Part shown: positions 33,096 through 44,251 of the stretch, one piece after another
How positions within the stretch are numbered: the stretch's first letter is position 1
Layout: every line of letters begins with the position of its first letter
Assembly (NCBI GenBank): GCA_003952965.2
Contig: CM025853.1
Location: 14,628,467-14,692,466, forward strand
Direction: 5' to 3'
DNA from: Morella rubra
Taxonomy: Eukaryota > Streptophyta > Magnoliopsida > Fagales > Myricaceae
Length of the DNA: 64,000 bases
Notes under the pieces: model-generated
Told to the model about the DNA's origin: nothing
The model's input: only the letters and a program-made list of their open reading frames with translations
Database searches by the model: none
Program-made: the position numbers and the translations under genes

Positions 33096-34341
33096 ACAAA
33101 GTTGGTTGCTTTGAAGAGATAGCCATTGATCAGCAAGTAATCTCTTCTCTTCTCATCATTCAAATCTTGCAATACTTTTGAAAAGAAAGGATCTGAAACA
33201 TAATATCTTGGTAAGAGATCAAAACCGGTGATTTCATAAGATAGAGTTGTCAACAAGCTATGTCGTCGACTCAAAGCATCAGCAACTTTGTTTGATGATC
33301 CAGCTTTGTGTTGTAGAACAAAAAAGAAAACTTCTCAAGGTATGAAACCCAGCTAGCATGACGAGAATTAAGCTTCTTTTGTCCCTTCAAGAATCTCAAA
33401 GCTTCATGGTCAGAAAAGAGAACAAACTCCACACCAATGAGATAATGTTCCCAATGTCGTAAAGCTTGTACGATTGCATATAACTCCTTATCATAGGTTG
33501 AATATTTCAGCTTTGCATCACTGAGTTTCTCACTGAAATAAGCAACAGATTTTCCTCCTTGCAAAAGAACAGCTCCTATGCCGACATTTGACGCATCACA
33601 CTCCACTTGGAATGGCTTAGAAAAATCCGGTAGTGCTAGAATTGGTGCTTCAACAAGTTTGGACTTCAACTCTTGAAAACTACTTTCAGCCTCATTGGTC
33701 CACTGAAATTCCTTCTTCTTTAGAACATCCATCATTGGGGCAACAATGGTGCTGAAATGTTGAATAAATCTTCTGTAGAATGAGGCCAAACCATGAAAGC
33801 TTCTCACATCGGTTAGGCTTCTAGGTGTAGGCCAATCAAGAATAGCCTTTACTTTCTCATCATCCATCTTCATGCCATCTGCACTCACAACATAGCCTAG
33901 AAATACGACTTGATCAGTCATGAAAGAGCACTTCTTAAGGTTCACATAGAGCTGATTTTCATGAAGCACTTGGAAAACATTGGAGAGATGTTCCAAATGT
34001 TGCACTCTATCCTTGCTGTAAATTAAGATATCATCAAAATACACCACAACATACTTGCCCATGAAGATCTTCAATACTTGAGTCATAAGTCTCATGAAAG
34101 TACTTGGGGCATTGGACAATCCAAATGGCATAACCAGCCATTCATACAAACCATCCTTGGTTTTAAAAGCTGTCTTCCACTCATCACCTTCTCTAATTCT
34201 GATTTGGTGATAACCACTTCGCAAATCAATCTTAGAGAATACTTTAGCATCAGCAAGTTCATCAAGCATATCGTCAAGTCTAGGAATAGGAAACCTATAC
34301 TTGATTGTAATCTTGTTAATAGCTCTACTATCAACACACAT
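33077..34341 (-). pseudogene. Gypsy reverse transcriptase and RNase H
   Basis: A 356-residue uninterrupted frame (34341-33271), then a shifted continuation to 33077. RT motifs: [43 protein letters not shown], and the active site YFDDILIYS with both aspartates. RNase H with [32 protein letters not shown] and [10 protein letters not shown]. The continuation has [12 protein letters not shown]. The link from the gag-protease frame is broken by two single-A losses between 34394 and 34341, both in A-runs. Confidence 0.92.
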
Positions 34342-34393
34342 TCTCCATGTTCCATCCTTCTTAGGAGTTAAAAGAGCTGGAACCGCACAAGGA

Positions 34394-36286
34394 CTAAGGA
34401 TTCCCTATCAGCCCTTTTTTCAACAAGTCAATTACTTGTCTTTGTAATTCAGCATGTTCACTAGGAGGCATTCTATAATGAGGCAAATTAGGAAGAATAG
34501 CACCTGGAGTGAAATCAATTTGGTGCTGAATGTTTCGAAGTGGTGGTAAACCACTAGGAAGCTCATCAGGAGCAAGGCCTTTGAATCTGTCCAGCAAGTC
34601 TTGAACTTCATTCGGAACCTCCTTTGCAACTTCTTCACTTCTATCCGCAGCAACAAGAGCATAAATAATGTCTTCTCCCTTATAGGATTCTTCAAACTCT
34701 TTATAAGATAATAAACTGATCTGATTTGAAGAAGACACGCTTGATGGAACATCTTTCATAGGGGACAGCACATACTTCACACCATTGTGGATAACGGTGC
34801 AAGTGTTTCTTCTCCCATCATGGTAAGCACTCCTATCAAATTGCCAAGGTCTGCCAAGAAGCAAATGGCAAGCATCCATGGGCAACACATCACAATAAAT
34901 CTCATCTTCATACTTGCCAATGGAAAACTTTACTTTACTCCTTTGTGTCACCATGATTTCTCCACCCTTTTTGAACCAAGAAACTTTGTAAGGCTTTGGA
35001 TGCTCACAAGAAAGTTTCAGCTTTTCTACCATCACCTTTGACACCATATTTTCACAACTTCCCGAGTCAATCATCAAGATGCACTTCTTTCCATGGGAAA
35101 GACAATAGGTTCTGAAAATATTATGCCTCAACCATCTATCATCTTCTTGAACAGTCATGACTCGTTGGATTACAAGGCTTTCTGCATCACAATCACCTTC
35201 ACAATATTCTACATCCTCATCCTCAGCTTCTTCATCATAGATTGGCTCTTGATCCACATCTCCTTCTTCTTCCAACAAATGCAATTCAGCTTTCTTCTTT
35301 GGACATTCATAGGATCTATGCCCAATTTCATTACATCTGAAACATCTATTGGAAAATGAATCTGATTTTCCATGCTCCTTACTCACTCTACTATGTTGTT
35401 GAGCTGGCTTTTGAGGTATAGGAGCCAACTTTCTTTCTTTCTCCTTCACCACTTTCGAACTTTCACCTTTTCGGTATGAACTCCATTTCATTTTCTCCTC
35501 CGCCTTTAGTGCCTTCTGGTATGCTTCCTCCAGAGAACGAAATGAATGCATCATAAGCTCACCCTTGAGATTATACTTCAGCCCACTGACGTATCTTGCC
35601 ACCAATTGATCATCGGATTCTTGCAAATTCACACGGCTCATAAGCTTGTAAAATTGCTCTGTATAATCACCAACAGATTGCTCCATTCGTTGATGTAATT
35701 GATGGAACTTTTGGTAGAGAGTTTGAGAATAGTCTAAAGGCAGAAACTTCTCATCAAGCTTCACCTTCATCTCAGCCCAGATATTGATTTTTGGAATTCC
35801 TCTGCGATCTCTACTTCGTTGATATTGCTGCCACCATATTAGAGCATGACCCTTCAACTTTGTAGCAACGAACTGCACCTTTCTTTCATCTGAGAGATCT
35901 TTCCATTCAAAGAAAGCTTCTAAAGATGCCATCCAATCACAGTACTCATCTGCATCAAGCTTCCCATCAAAGTCTTGCACATGAACTTGGATGCTTCGAT
36001 CATTGTTTTCTAAAGCACGAGCCAAACGTTCCATGGACCATTGAGTAGCAACTCTTGGTTCAACGAAAGAACTAGAAGAAGATGAATGGTCATCTCGGTT
36101 ATTGTCATCTTCGAAGAAGACATTGCGTGCACTTTCCCGACTCCTATGGCTTCGAGTTGGTGAAGTTTGAAGACGCTGAAAAAGTTCATTCACCATGTTT
36201 GTAAGTGTTTGATTTGATTCCCTTAATGCCGCAAGTTCAGCTTGTACATCATCACGCTCTGTATTTCTTTGACGTCGTGGAGGCAT
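34394..36286 (-). CDS. Gypsy gag-protease ORF, 630 codons, intact
   Basis: Begins MPPRRQRN at 36286, soon after the primer-binding site. The N-terminal coiled region is followed by a retrotransposon gag domain ([31 protein letters not shown]). Zinc knuckle [15 protein letters not shown] lies at residues about 317-331 with all four ligands. An acidic stretch is followed by an aspartic protease with [13 protein letters not shown] and [10 protein letters not shown]. It ends just before the RT start motif DLLKKGLI. It lacks stops for 1.9 kb, in contrast to the rest of the element, so gag-protease is the best-kept part. Confidence 0.92.
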   Translation of the reverse strand: MPPRRQRNTERDDVQAELAALRESNQTLTNMVNELFQRLQTSPTRSHRSRESARNVFFEDDNNRDDHSSSSSSFVEPRVATQWSMERLARALENNDRSIQVHVQDFDGKLDADEYCDWMASLEAFFEWKDLSDERKVQFVATKLKGHALIWWQQYQRSRDRRGIPKINIWAEMKVKLDEKFLPLDYSQTLYQKFHQLHQRMEQSVGDYTEQFYKLMSRVNLQESDDQLVARYVSGLKYNLKGELMMHSFRSLEEAYQKALKAEEKMKWSSYRKGESSKVVKEKERKLAPIPQKPAQQHSRVSKEHGKSDSFSNRCFRCNEIGHRSYECPKKKAELHLLEEEGDVDQEPIYDEEAEDEDVEYCEGDCDAESLVIQRVMTVQEDDRWLRHNIFRTYCLSHGKKCILMIDSGSCENMVSKVMVEKLKLSCEHPKPYKVSWFKKGGEIMVTQRSKVKFSIGKYEDEIYCDVLPMDACHLLLGRPWQFDRSAYHDGRRNTCTVIHNGVKYVLSPMKDVPSSVSSSNQISLLSYKEFEESYKGEDIIYALVAADRSEEVAKEVPNEVQDLLDRFKGLAPDELPSGLPPLRNIQHQIDFTPGAILPNLPHYRMPPSEHAELQRQVIDLLKKGLIGNP

Positions 36287-36372
36287 TGTGAAAGGCCAGA
36301 AGATACGAAGAAGATAGAAATCTCGAAATTATGAAGAACAGAAAAGAAACCCAATCACCACAGTAGGAAAAC

Positions 36373-36386
36373 TTGCTCTGATACCA
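36373..36386 (-). other. Gypsy primer-binding site
   Basis: Minus strand TGGTATCAGAGCAA, six bases after the LTR end. It is the perfect initiator-Met-tRNA type site. Confidence 0.92.
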
Positions 36387-36392
36387 ATTTGA

Positions 36393-37037
36393 TGCAGACC
36401 GGGATCTGCAAGGCTTGGCAAAATCCGAAAAGGATTGAGCCAAGGGAAGGGGATAGTCCTGGGATGCCACTCGACCAGGGGTAGCGGAAGCCACTCGACG
36501 CTACTAATCGCGGATGCCACTCGACGCGACCAAGCCACTCGCTTGATTGGTAGGAGGATGTCACTCAACTCCAAAGCAAGAGATACACTTGCAAGAATTA
36601 TATCTTTGAATCAAAAGTTCTTCTTTATTATTTTGGATAATCACTCATATATAGAGTTCATTACATCAAGGTCAAGCTAGAAAAAACGGAATAATAAAGT
36701 CTAGACAATTCCAACACAAAAGAAATTAAATGCACTTTGAAATTCGCTGACTGTTGCCATTCCCGACGTCCAGTAGTAAAAATGTCATAACTTTCTCTAG
36801 GAATCTTCAAATGATATGAGGTCAAGTGCGTTGGAAACTAGAGACGTAGAGCTTTCCAACGATATATCGCACACTGACTGAATCTTCGTAAATCGTTCCA
36901 GCCGAGGTGCAGATCTGTCCGAGATGCACATGTTGCTTTGTTACCTTTACAAGTGTTGCTTTGTTACCTCGGCCCGAGATACAAGTGTTGTTTTCCCGGG
37001 ATAGTTATGCCGAGGTGCAAGGGATGCTCCTGCATCA
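36393..37037 (-). repeat. Full 5' LTR of the gypsy element
   Basis: 645 bp. In element orientation it starts TGATGCAGGAGCATCCC and ends GGTCTGCA (TG...CA). It includes a GC-rich zone (36440-36560) with repeated CCACTCGAC/GATGCCACTCGAC words. Confidence 0.9.
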
Positions 37038-39425
37038 TAAGACATTTAGAGGAATAGAATACTTTATTACATTCATTGATGATTATTCAAGATATGGACA
37101 TATCTATCTCCTAAAATATAAATCTGAAGCATTAGAAAAATTTAAAGAATATAAATTGGAGGTAAAAAATTTATTAGGTAGGTCCATAAAAAATTTGAAT
37201 AATGATAGAGGTGGTAAATATGAAGCCATGGACGATTTCTGCAAAATAAATGGCATTAAACATTTATATACAATGCCATATAAACCACAACAAAATGGAA
37301 TTCCAAAAAGAAGAAATAGGACTCTAAAGGCTATGAGCAAATCCATGTTAACATATGCAAAGATGCCAACTCATTTTTGGGAGAAGTAATATCAACTGCT
37401 GCATATATATTAAATAGAGTCAAGACTAAGGCTAAACTATTAACACCATATGAATGTTGGACAGGCCTAAAACCAAATTATGAAAATTTAAAGGTTTGGG
37501 GCTGTAAAACACATGTACTTATTCCAAAACCCTTAAGGAATAAGTTAGAAAGTAAAATCTAGGAATGCAAGTTTATAGGATATGTAGAGAATGGTAGTGG
37601 ATATAGATTTTACAATTCTGAAAAGGATTAATAGAAAGTAGAGATGCAGTTTTTCTTGAAAATACCAATCAAGTTATTCCCACAGAAGAAATAAAGCTAT
37701 TGGATGATGAGATTGAAAATACAAATAAAAGAAAAAGATTCATTATCCAAGGATGCTGGAAACATTGGAAATAAAAGAATTAGAAAACCGTCTAATCGGT
37801 TAAGAGATCATTATGTTCTAAGTGTGGATGATATAAACTTAGAAAATGATCCAGTGAATTTCAAAGAGGTTATGAGCCTACCAAATGCAAAAGATTGGCT
37901 TGTTGCTATGAATGATGAAATTGACTTGATAAATAAAAATAAAGTTTGGGAACTTACAAACTTACCGAGTCAAAGAAAAGCCATAGGATGCAAATGGGTA
38001 TTAAGGAAGAAATTCAAAGCTGATGGGAGTCTAGAAAAATATAAGGCTAGATTGGTGGCAAAAGATACACTCAACAACCTGGTGTAGATTTTGTAGATAC
38101 ATATACTCTAGTAGCAAAATTTGCTTCAATAAGGATACTAATGTCCATTGTTGCTAACATGGATTTAGAATTACATATAATTAGATGTAAAAACTGCATT
38201 TCTAAATGGAGAATTGAAAGAAGAAATCTACTTGATTCATCCTTAAGGTTTTCAATAGGAAGGAAGTGAAGAAAAAGTCTTCAAGCTGAAAAGATCTCTT
38301 TATGGACTTAAGCAATCATTGAGACGATGGTATTTAAAGTTCCACCAAGCAATTTTGAAAATTGGTTTCAAGGTAAATCCTTTAGATCACTGTGTTTATA
38401 TTTGGAAAAAGGAAGAAAACATAACCATATTATCTTTATATGTTGATGACATATTTTATCTAGTAATTCTCCAGAAATGTTGAATGAGGTAAAATCATTA
38501 TTAGCATCTAAATTTGAAATGAAAGACATGGGTGTAGCAACATATGTCTTAGCAATTAAAATCTCAAGAAATAGAGATTCAAAAATTTCATATTTAGATC
38601 AGGAGAAATACATAGATAAAGTGCTTAAAGATTTTATATGAATGACTGTAGGCCAGTAAATACTCCCATAGGTAAATGATTAAATTTAAACAAACAGATG
38701 TGTCCATAAAATGAAGCTGAAGAAGAGGAAATGGAAAATATTCCTTATGCTCAAGCTATAGGCAGTCTTATGTATGCTATGACTACTACAAGACCAGATA
38801 TTTGTTATGCAGTAGGTTTGGTTAGTAGACATCAATCTAATCTTGGAAATGAACATTGGTAAGCAGTTAAAAGGATATTCAGATATTTACAAGGCACAAA
38901 AAATATGGGATTATGTTTTGAAATTGGTGAACTAAAAATCATAGGTTTTACAGATACTGATTTTGCAAGAGATCGTGATGATAGAAAATCCACAAGTGGA
39001 TATATATTTCTATTCAGTGGAATAGTTGTTTCTTGGTTAAGTAAGAAATAGAGCTGTGTTGCAAAATCTACAACAGAGGTTGAGTATATTTCATCCAACA
39101 CAGTGGTAAGTGATGCAGTCTGGATTAAACGCTTTGTAGAAAGCTTAAATTTAGGTATACCTATTGGACCGATGAATGTGTTTTGTGATAACAAGCCTAC
39201 TATCTCATTAATAAAAAGTTGAACACAAAGTTCCAAAGGAAAACATATTAATGTAAATTACCATTATATACAAGATATAGTGGAGAGAGGAGAAACAAAA
39301 GTCGACTATATTTCTACTGAGGAGATGGTAGCCGATCCAATGACCAAATGATTGATTCTGATGAAATTCAAAGAACATGTGACGGTTATGGTTTTAAGAT
39401 GCATCTAAATTGAAAAAGTCACATA
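37038..39425 (+). pseudogene. Second copia element continued: integrase, RT, RNase H
   Basis: Resumes the element left at 31388. Integrase YFITFIDDYSRYGHIYLL (37060), DRGGKYEAMD (37203) and PYKPQQNG (37275), with ERRNRT changed to KRRNRT. The TPYECWTGLKP region follows (37443). RT starts DWLVAMNDEI (37893) and has GCKWVLRKKF (37985), RSLYGLKQS (38292) and LYVDDIF at 38437, keeping both aspartates. RNase H with DNKPTISLI (39187) and a final SKGKHINVNYHYIQDIVERG (39230). Many stops and frameshifts. No 3' LTR could be defined after 39425. Confidence 0.88.
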
Positions 39426-40790
39426 AGTGAAAGCGTATTTCAAAGAAAGTTAGGGACGCCTGAATTATAGAAATATTGTGTACTTACCTATTTTGGGTCA
39501 TATTATAGGTGAGTAAATGATAGATAAATAAATAAAAAGTCCAACAGCGTTGGTTGTTATCCAAGTTATTTCAGTTCACTGAAATAGAATCTTGCAAGGT
39601 GAATCCAATTGAAACCTTAGTGAAAAGAACACATGAGATTATGTATACTGAAATATCATTATGGGACGTAAACTAATGATTATAATATTTACCTCAAGTA
39701 TTTATGATAAGATAAAGTTGGAGATTCATATTATATGCGCATATGTATAAAACCAATTTAAGTAGTAGTACTAAGGTTATGTCATGATCAGATTGATCAT
39801 TCATTGCCATGAACCGAACCACCAGTATATACCACCTAGTCAAACAATGTAACCAACGGGAATTACTACTTCCGTTGGCCAAGAGATGTAATAGTATAAA
39901 GAGATGCAACTGTTGCAATGAGGATCCTTAACACAATGACCGATGACGTGGTGTGGTCGTATACAAACCACTTGGCAGTTGGGTGAATTGTTTTGGTGGC
40001 CTTGACCAAGATCCTTAATACAATGATTGTTGACGTGGTTTATTCGAATGAGGTGGACATGTAAGTTGATGTGGTGAGATATGCAATTAGAGGGTTTGAT
40101 AGAAAATAGAGAAAATGATCGGCTTTTTGAGTAGTTATAAACTTTGGGATTGATTTTTCTAATTTTAAAATCCAAGGACTTTTTATAATATATATATAAA
40201 ACTTAGGTACCAAAAATGAATTTTCTCAACAAACGAATAAATAACAAGAAAATACACCAGAAAGAGACGAAAATTGAAATAAAATCTATAATAATCAAAT
40301 AAATACAAATACAGAAAAACATAGGGGTGAAAGAAAAGATTAAAAAAATTAAAAAAGAAAAAATTCCCAAAAGAAAACATAAAGATTGAAAATAAATATT
40401 AACTAAAATGTAAATTAAATCGAAAAAATATGCAGAAAAATGAAGAAAAAAATGGAGAAACATTTAAAAATTGTATGACTCTCAACTTGTTGAAAAATTT
40501 ACAAGACCTCAGAATTCTAATAAATAACCAAAAAATAAATACAAAAAAGAAACCAAAAATTGAAATAAAATCTCTAAATTTAAAATAAATAAATAAATAT
40601 TAACAAAATAAGAAGCAAAAATTAAAAATATTCCTAAAAAAACTACAAGGAATATAAACAAAATGATTCAAATACGAGCATTAAAAGCACCAACGCTACA
40701 TTCTCAGAGGATGGCAGCGGTGAGTATCCCGGAGCAGTCCCTTTTGTGATGGCTGAACCAGCCTCTCCAGTCTCCACACCCCTCCTTCGA
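39426..40790. other. AT-rich stretch, possible decayed copia 3' LTR
   Basis: No gene. Two related blocks containing GATCCTTAAYACAATGA and GACGTGGT lie at about 39921-39952 and 40008-40042. A TATAAAG word is at 39895. This could be the 3' LTR of the copia element, but no TG/CA ends were found. 40190-40690 is A-rich with no recognisable content. Confidence 0.35.
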
Positions 40791-40799
40791 GAAACCTAC

Positions 40800-41990
40800 C
40801 TATAACAATAGTAATTGATAAATAAGCTGCTAAAAGACCCTCTATAACAGCGCTTTTTGTAAAAAAACTGCTAAAAGACAATTTGTAGCAGCATTTATTT
40901 CAAAACGCTATTAAAAGTCTAAGTTTTAGCGGTATTCTTCCAAAAATGCTGTCAGAAGATGGTCAGTAAAAAAATACCAACCTATAACAATGATTTTTTA
41001 GCGCGGTCACTAAAAACCGTTGCTAAATAGGCTGCTAAAAGTAGGGGTGCACAGAACCGGGCTACAAACCAGATCGGATCACAAAACCGGATCGGGCCGG
41101 ACCGGACCGGTTTTGTGGTCTTAAAAGTAAAAATCCGGTCCGGTTCGGACCGGATTAATCCAGTTCGGTCCGGTCCAGATATTTCTAATATCCGGTCTGG
41201 ACTAGACCGGACTGGATTAATAATAAATATATTTTTTTTAATTTTTTAATACAAAACTTAAAAAAAAAAAAAAAATTGCATAAGTCAAAACTCACAGTTT
41301 TGAATTCACATTTTTAAGTCTTTAAATCAATTCACATATTTAAATTAATGAGCAAACTATAATATTAGTTAAATGAATTCATATTTTTAAGTCTTTAAAT
41401 GAATTTACATCTTTAAGTCTTTAAATGAATTCACATCTATAAATCTTTAAATTAATAAGCAAACTATGGTAGGAGTTCACATTTTTTTTTTTAATCTCAA
41501 AATTAAAAAATGTGTGTTGGAAATGAAAAAAAAAAAAAAAAAAGGAAAAAAATTGAAACCGGGAGCTTAACAGAAGACCAGACCGGACCACTTATAAGTG
41601 GTCCGGTCCGGTCCTCTATTTTAGTAGGACCGGAAATCCGGTCCGACCGCATTCCAGTCCGAAAATCGGACCGGATTTCTGGTCCTGCAGCCCTAGCTAA
41701 AAGACACTTTATAACTACATTTTTTTGTGAAAATACTGTTAAAAGACAATTTGTAGCGGCATTTGTTTCAAAACGTTACCAAAAGTGTGAGTTTTAGCAG
41801 TATTTTTGAAAAAATACTGCCAAAAGACAATCTGAAGTGGCGCTTATTTTAAAATACTGCCAAAAGTGTAAGTTTTACTAGAGAACGCTGCCAAACGTTT
41901 GCGTTTTAGGCCTAGAAAAAAAACGTTTGCGTTTTAGTGGCGTTTTTTGAGAAACTTTGCCAAATGTGTGCGTTTTAGCAACGGAGTCAT
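40800..41990. mobile_element. Remnant of CACTA-like subterminal repeats
   Basis: Words such as AGCTGCTAAAAGAC, TAGCGGTATT and TGGCGTTTTTTGAGAAA recur at 40820-41040 and 41700-41990. They resemble the subterminal families at 14245 and 21090. A hAT-type element is inserted in the middle. No CACTACA terminus was recognised. Confidence 0.5.
41042..41695. mobile_element. hAT-type non-autonomous element, 8-bp TSD, CCGGTCCGG-rich
   Basis: 654 bp. Left end TAGGGGTGCA; right end, reverse complemented, TAGGGCTGCA. Exact 8-bp duplication GCTAAAAG at 41034-41041 and 41696-41703. Both subterminal zones (41060-41220 and 41575-41690) are packed with CCGGTCCGGACCGG words. The middle is A/T-rich. No transposase. 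Confidence 0.88.
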
Positions 41991-41999
41991 TTTGTACAA

Positions 42000-42709
42000 G
42001 TCGACTCATAGAAGCAACACATTCGAATGGCTGGTTGCATTGGCAAGGGCAGCTCATGCCATTTGTCAATTTATTCCTTCCAAAGCCGTGATTAGAATCT
42101 TCTAAAATTTCTCCAAAATCTTCCTAAATCAAACGGTGATCCTCTTGTCACTGGGCCGGATCCTCAAGTTCAAAACAAAGTTTAAACAAGCCTATTTCTA
42201 GCCTACTTCCAAGTCCAAACATTATAGTCCACTAATAAATCTCTTCCAAGGTCCATTAAGCCCAAATAACCTATGATCCAAGCCCTAAAGAATTACTGGT
42301 AATTAGCCTTACTAAAATCCATAATTCAATCAAGGTTTAAACCTATTTTATCCACTAAATTAAACCTATAAAAAGGAATCATCTAGGTAATAATAATAAT
42401 AATAAGGGAACTTAATCCTTCAAAAATTACAACTCTAAAGGTCTTTTGAGAAATGTCTCTTTTAAGAATTTATATTCATCATTACCGTTAAGAATAAACA
42501 CATTTCTCACACCCACCTAATCTCATTTACTCAATCAAAGAGTCATAAAATTTACATTGATTTAATAAATAAGCAAAGGTATTAGCAGAAAAATTATAGA
42601 ATTATTTAATTACGTTTAATCAATTTACAATAATCTTATGTAATAAGAAATCTCGAAATTATCAATAAAATATTATTAAATAATGCTTAATCGGAAAGGG
42701 GTACTACAT
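42000..42709 (-). mobile_element. Probable LTR (minus orientation) of a gypsy remnant
   Basis: The + strand ends GGGGTACTACA at 42709, i.e. a minus-strand start TGTAGTACCCC, directly against the gag remnant. AT-rich interior. The far boundary is uncertain. Confidence 0.4.
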
Positions 42710-43170
42710 AGCATCTCTTACAAACCAAGGAAAATATCGGTTCAAAAAAACTCCATTTTAAGCCTAGTCCAGGTAATAGATGCCCCTTGTAACTCTTGCT
42801 GTACTCCTAAAGATCCACCACCTCTTTGCCTCTCCTGACAATTTATAAGCAATGTAGAGCACTTTTTGCTCATTCGTGTACTCTAATACCCTAAATAGTT
42901 TTCCTGTATATAAAATTCAATTCTTAGAGGTTATAGGGTCGAATTTAGCATAAAAGCTTGCAGTGTGCTGCCTATTGAACTACCAAAGGTCACCCGTTCG
43001 ATTTTGCATCCCCTCAGTAATTGACCTGATTCATCTATATATTGGATCATAAACTGTGCCAGATTCTGGAGCATCCAGTCCGCAGTTAATCCCGGGCAAC
43101 GCTGCCTTCGGTTCTAGGTTCGGATCCTCATTTCCATCATTTGTAGCCATAATACTCATGGGAAACACAG
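42710..43170 (-). pseudogene. Ty3/gypsy gag fragment
   Basis: Minus strand shows FRVLEYTNEQKVLY, IAYKLSGEAKRWW (about 42890-42815), the conserved core of retrotransposon gag, then ITWTRLKMEF and a PWFVRDA-like stretch ending near 42712. Upstream frames are shifted. A TTGGTATCTAA word near 43190 on the minus strand may be a decayed primer-binding site. Protease, RT and integrase are absent: gag runs straight into an LTR-like end. Confidence 0.7.
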
Positions 43171-43204
43171 TAGCATCAATACTAAATATTAGATACCAAT
43201 AGCT

Positions 43205-43344
43205 AATTAATGATCATGCGAGGTAAGGTAATTTATCAAATAAGGTCAAATTATATTAAGAGCTTTAGATATGTATAAATAAAGAAATTTACGAAAGCGA
43301 TTTGAAATTTCAAATTAATGATCATGCGAGGTAAGGTAATTTAT
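43205..43344. repeat. Two identical 32-bp direct repeats, 108 bp apart
   Basis: 43205-43236 and 43313-43344 share TGATCATGCGAGGTAAGGTA with identical flanks (32 bp in all). They lie next to the gag remnant. Confidence 0.85.
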
Positions 43345-43469
43345 TTTCCTTTAACAAACGTAATTTTTTAAATACATTGAAGTAATTAGACAAAAATCAT
43401 CAAGGTGTAGGTAGGAAGACTGTTCAAGATAAACTATAAATAAACAGTAGGAAAACTTTCTAATATTTA

Positions 43470-43638
43470 CATAGCGTTTGGTTACTAAAATTTTAATAAA
43501 ATTTTATTTTTATCAAACACACTTCAAAATTTTATTTTTACTTTTATTACTTATTTACCAATTTCAATATGTCTCTTTTTTAACACCAACATAAAATTTT
43601 AACAAAATTTTATTAAAATTTTATAACCAAACGCTATG
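43470..43638. mobile_element. Short MITE with CATAGCGTTTGGTTA ends
   Basis: 169-bp A/T-rich foldback. Left end CATAGCGTTTGGTTACTAAA; right end, reverse complemented, CATAGCGTTTGGTTATAAAA; both continue as ATTTTAATAAAATTTT. No clear target duplication was found, so the superfamily is not assigned. Confidence 0.8.
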
Positions 43639-43873
43639 TTAGTCCTTCACTTCAGGATTTACAATAGATATCTAGGCCATAAGCAAAAATTTGGGCCCAC
43701 ATGCGACCCAACTCGAACTACCTAAATAAACTTGTCTAAAACATATACAGCCCAGAGAATTACAGAAATAAAAATTTGTTCAAAAAATGGAAAGTAAATA
43801 CATAGCCTGAAAATAGAAAACTTATCAACAAATTCGGGCCATACATACTGCTCGAGAACAGAAGGCTCTAGGG

Positions 43874-44243
43874 CAGTGGCAGAGCCAGGAATGATTCTTA
43901 AGGGGGGCCAACTCCTAAAAAAAAATAGCAGTAAAAAATTTTTTACTGGAGAGGTAGAGAGGGAGAAAGAGCCGGCGGTGAAGTTCTGGAGAGATGGTCT
44001 TGTAGAACCATGAGTTTGTGAGAGAGGGAGCCTGGGAGGACGGTGGAGGAGCAGTTTGCGTCGGGAGAGGGAGAGCTGCAAGGCTGGAAGAATGGGCTGG
44101 GCTGGCGCAGGTGGGTGGTGGGCAGAGATTGGGTTGGGCTTCAAGCCTTCAAGGGGGGCCAGCTTAGTTAAAATAGTTATAAAAAAAAATTTAACGTTTT
44201 GCATGGGGCCAACCGGGGCCAGGGCCCCCTAAATCCGCCACTG
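43874..44243. mobile_element. hAT-type non-autonomous element with 8-bp TSD
   Basis: 370 bp. Left end CAGTGGCAGAGCCAGG; right end, reverse complemented, CAGTGGCGGATTTAGGGGG. Flanked by CTCTAGGG at 43866-43873 and 44244-44251. Open minus-strand frames across it are compositional. Confidence 0.88.
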
Positions 44244-44251
44244 CTCTAGGG

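Larger units (their letters stand above)
31389..37037 (-). mobile_element. Ty3/gypsy chromovirus-type element inserted in copia
   Basis: Minus orientation. 5' LTR 36393-37037, primer-binding site 36373-36386, gag-protease 36286-34394, RT-RNase H 34341-33271, integrase 33095-32150, chromodomain-like piece about 32000-31830, purine tract 31780-31790, truncated 3' LTR 31389-31779. The two LTRs align with clear divergence (I estimate 85-90% identity by eye), so it is not recent. Several one-base frameshifts separate domains. About 250 bp of the 3' LTR end and an estimated 60 bp of host copia are missing at 31388/31389. Confidence 0.93.

Noticed and set aside
40190..40690. A-rich stretch with open minus-strand frames rich in Phe and Leu
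   Set aside because: Frames arise from the A/T bias; no domain.
43722..44204. 160-codon minus-strand frame
   Set aside because: It runs through a hAT-type element with exact borders; composition is arginine/leucine/proline from GC-rich repeats.
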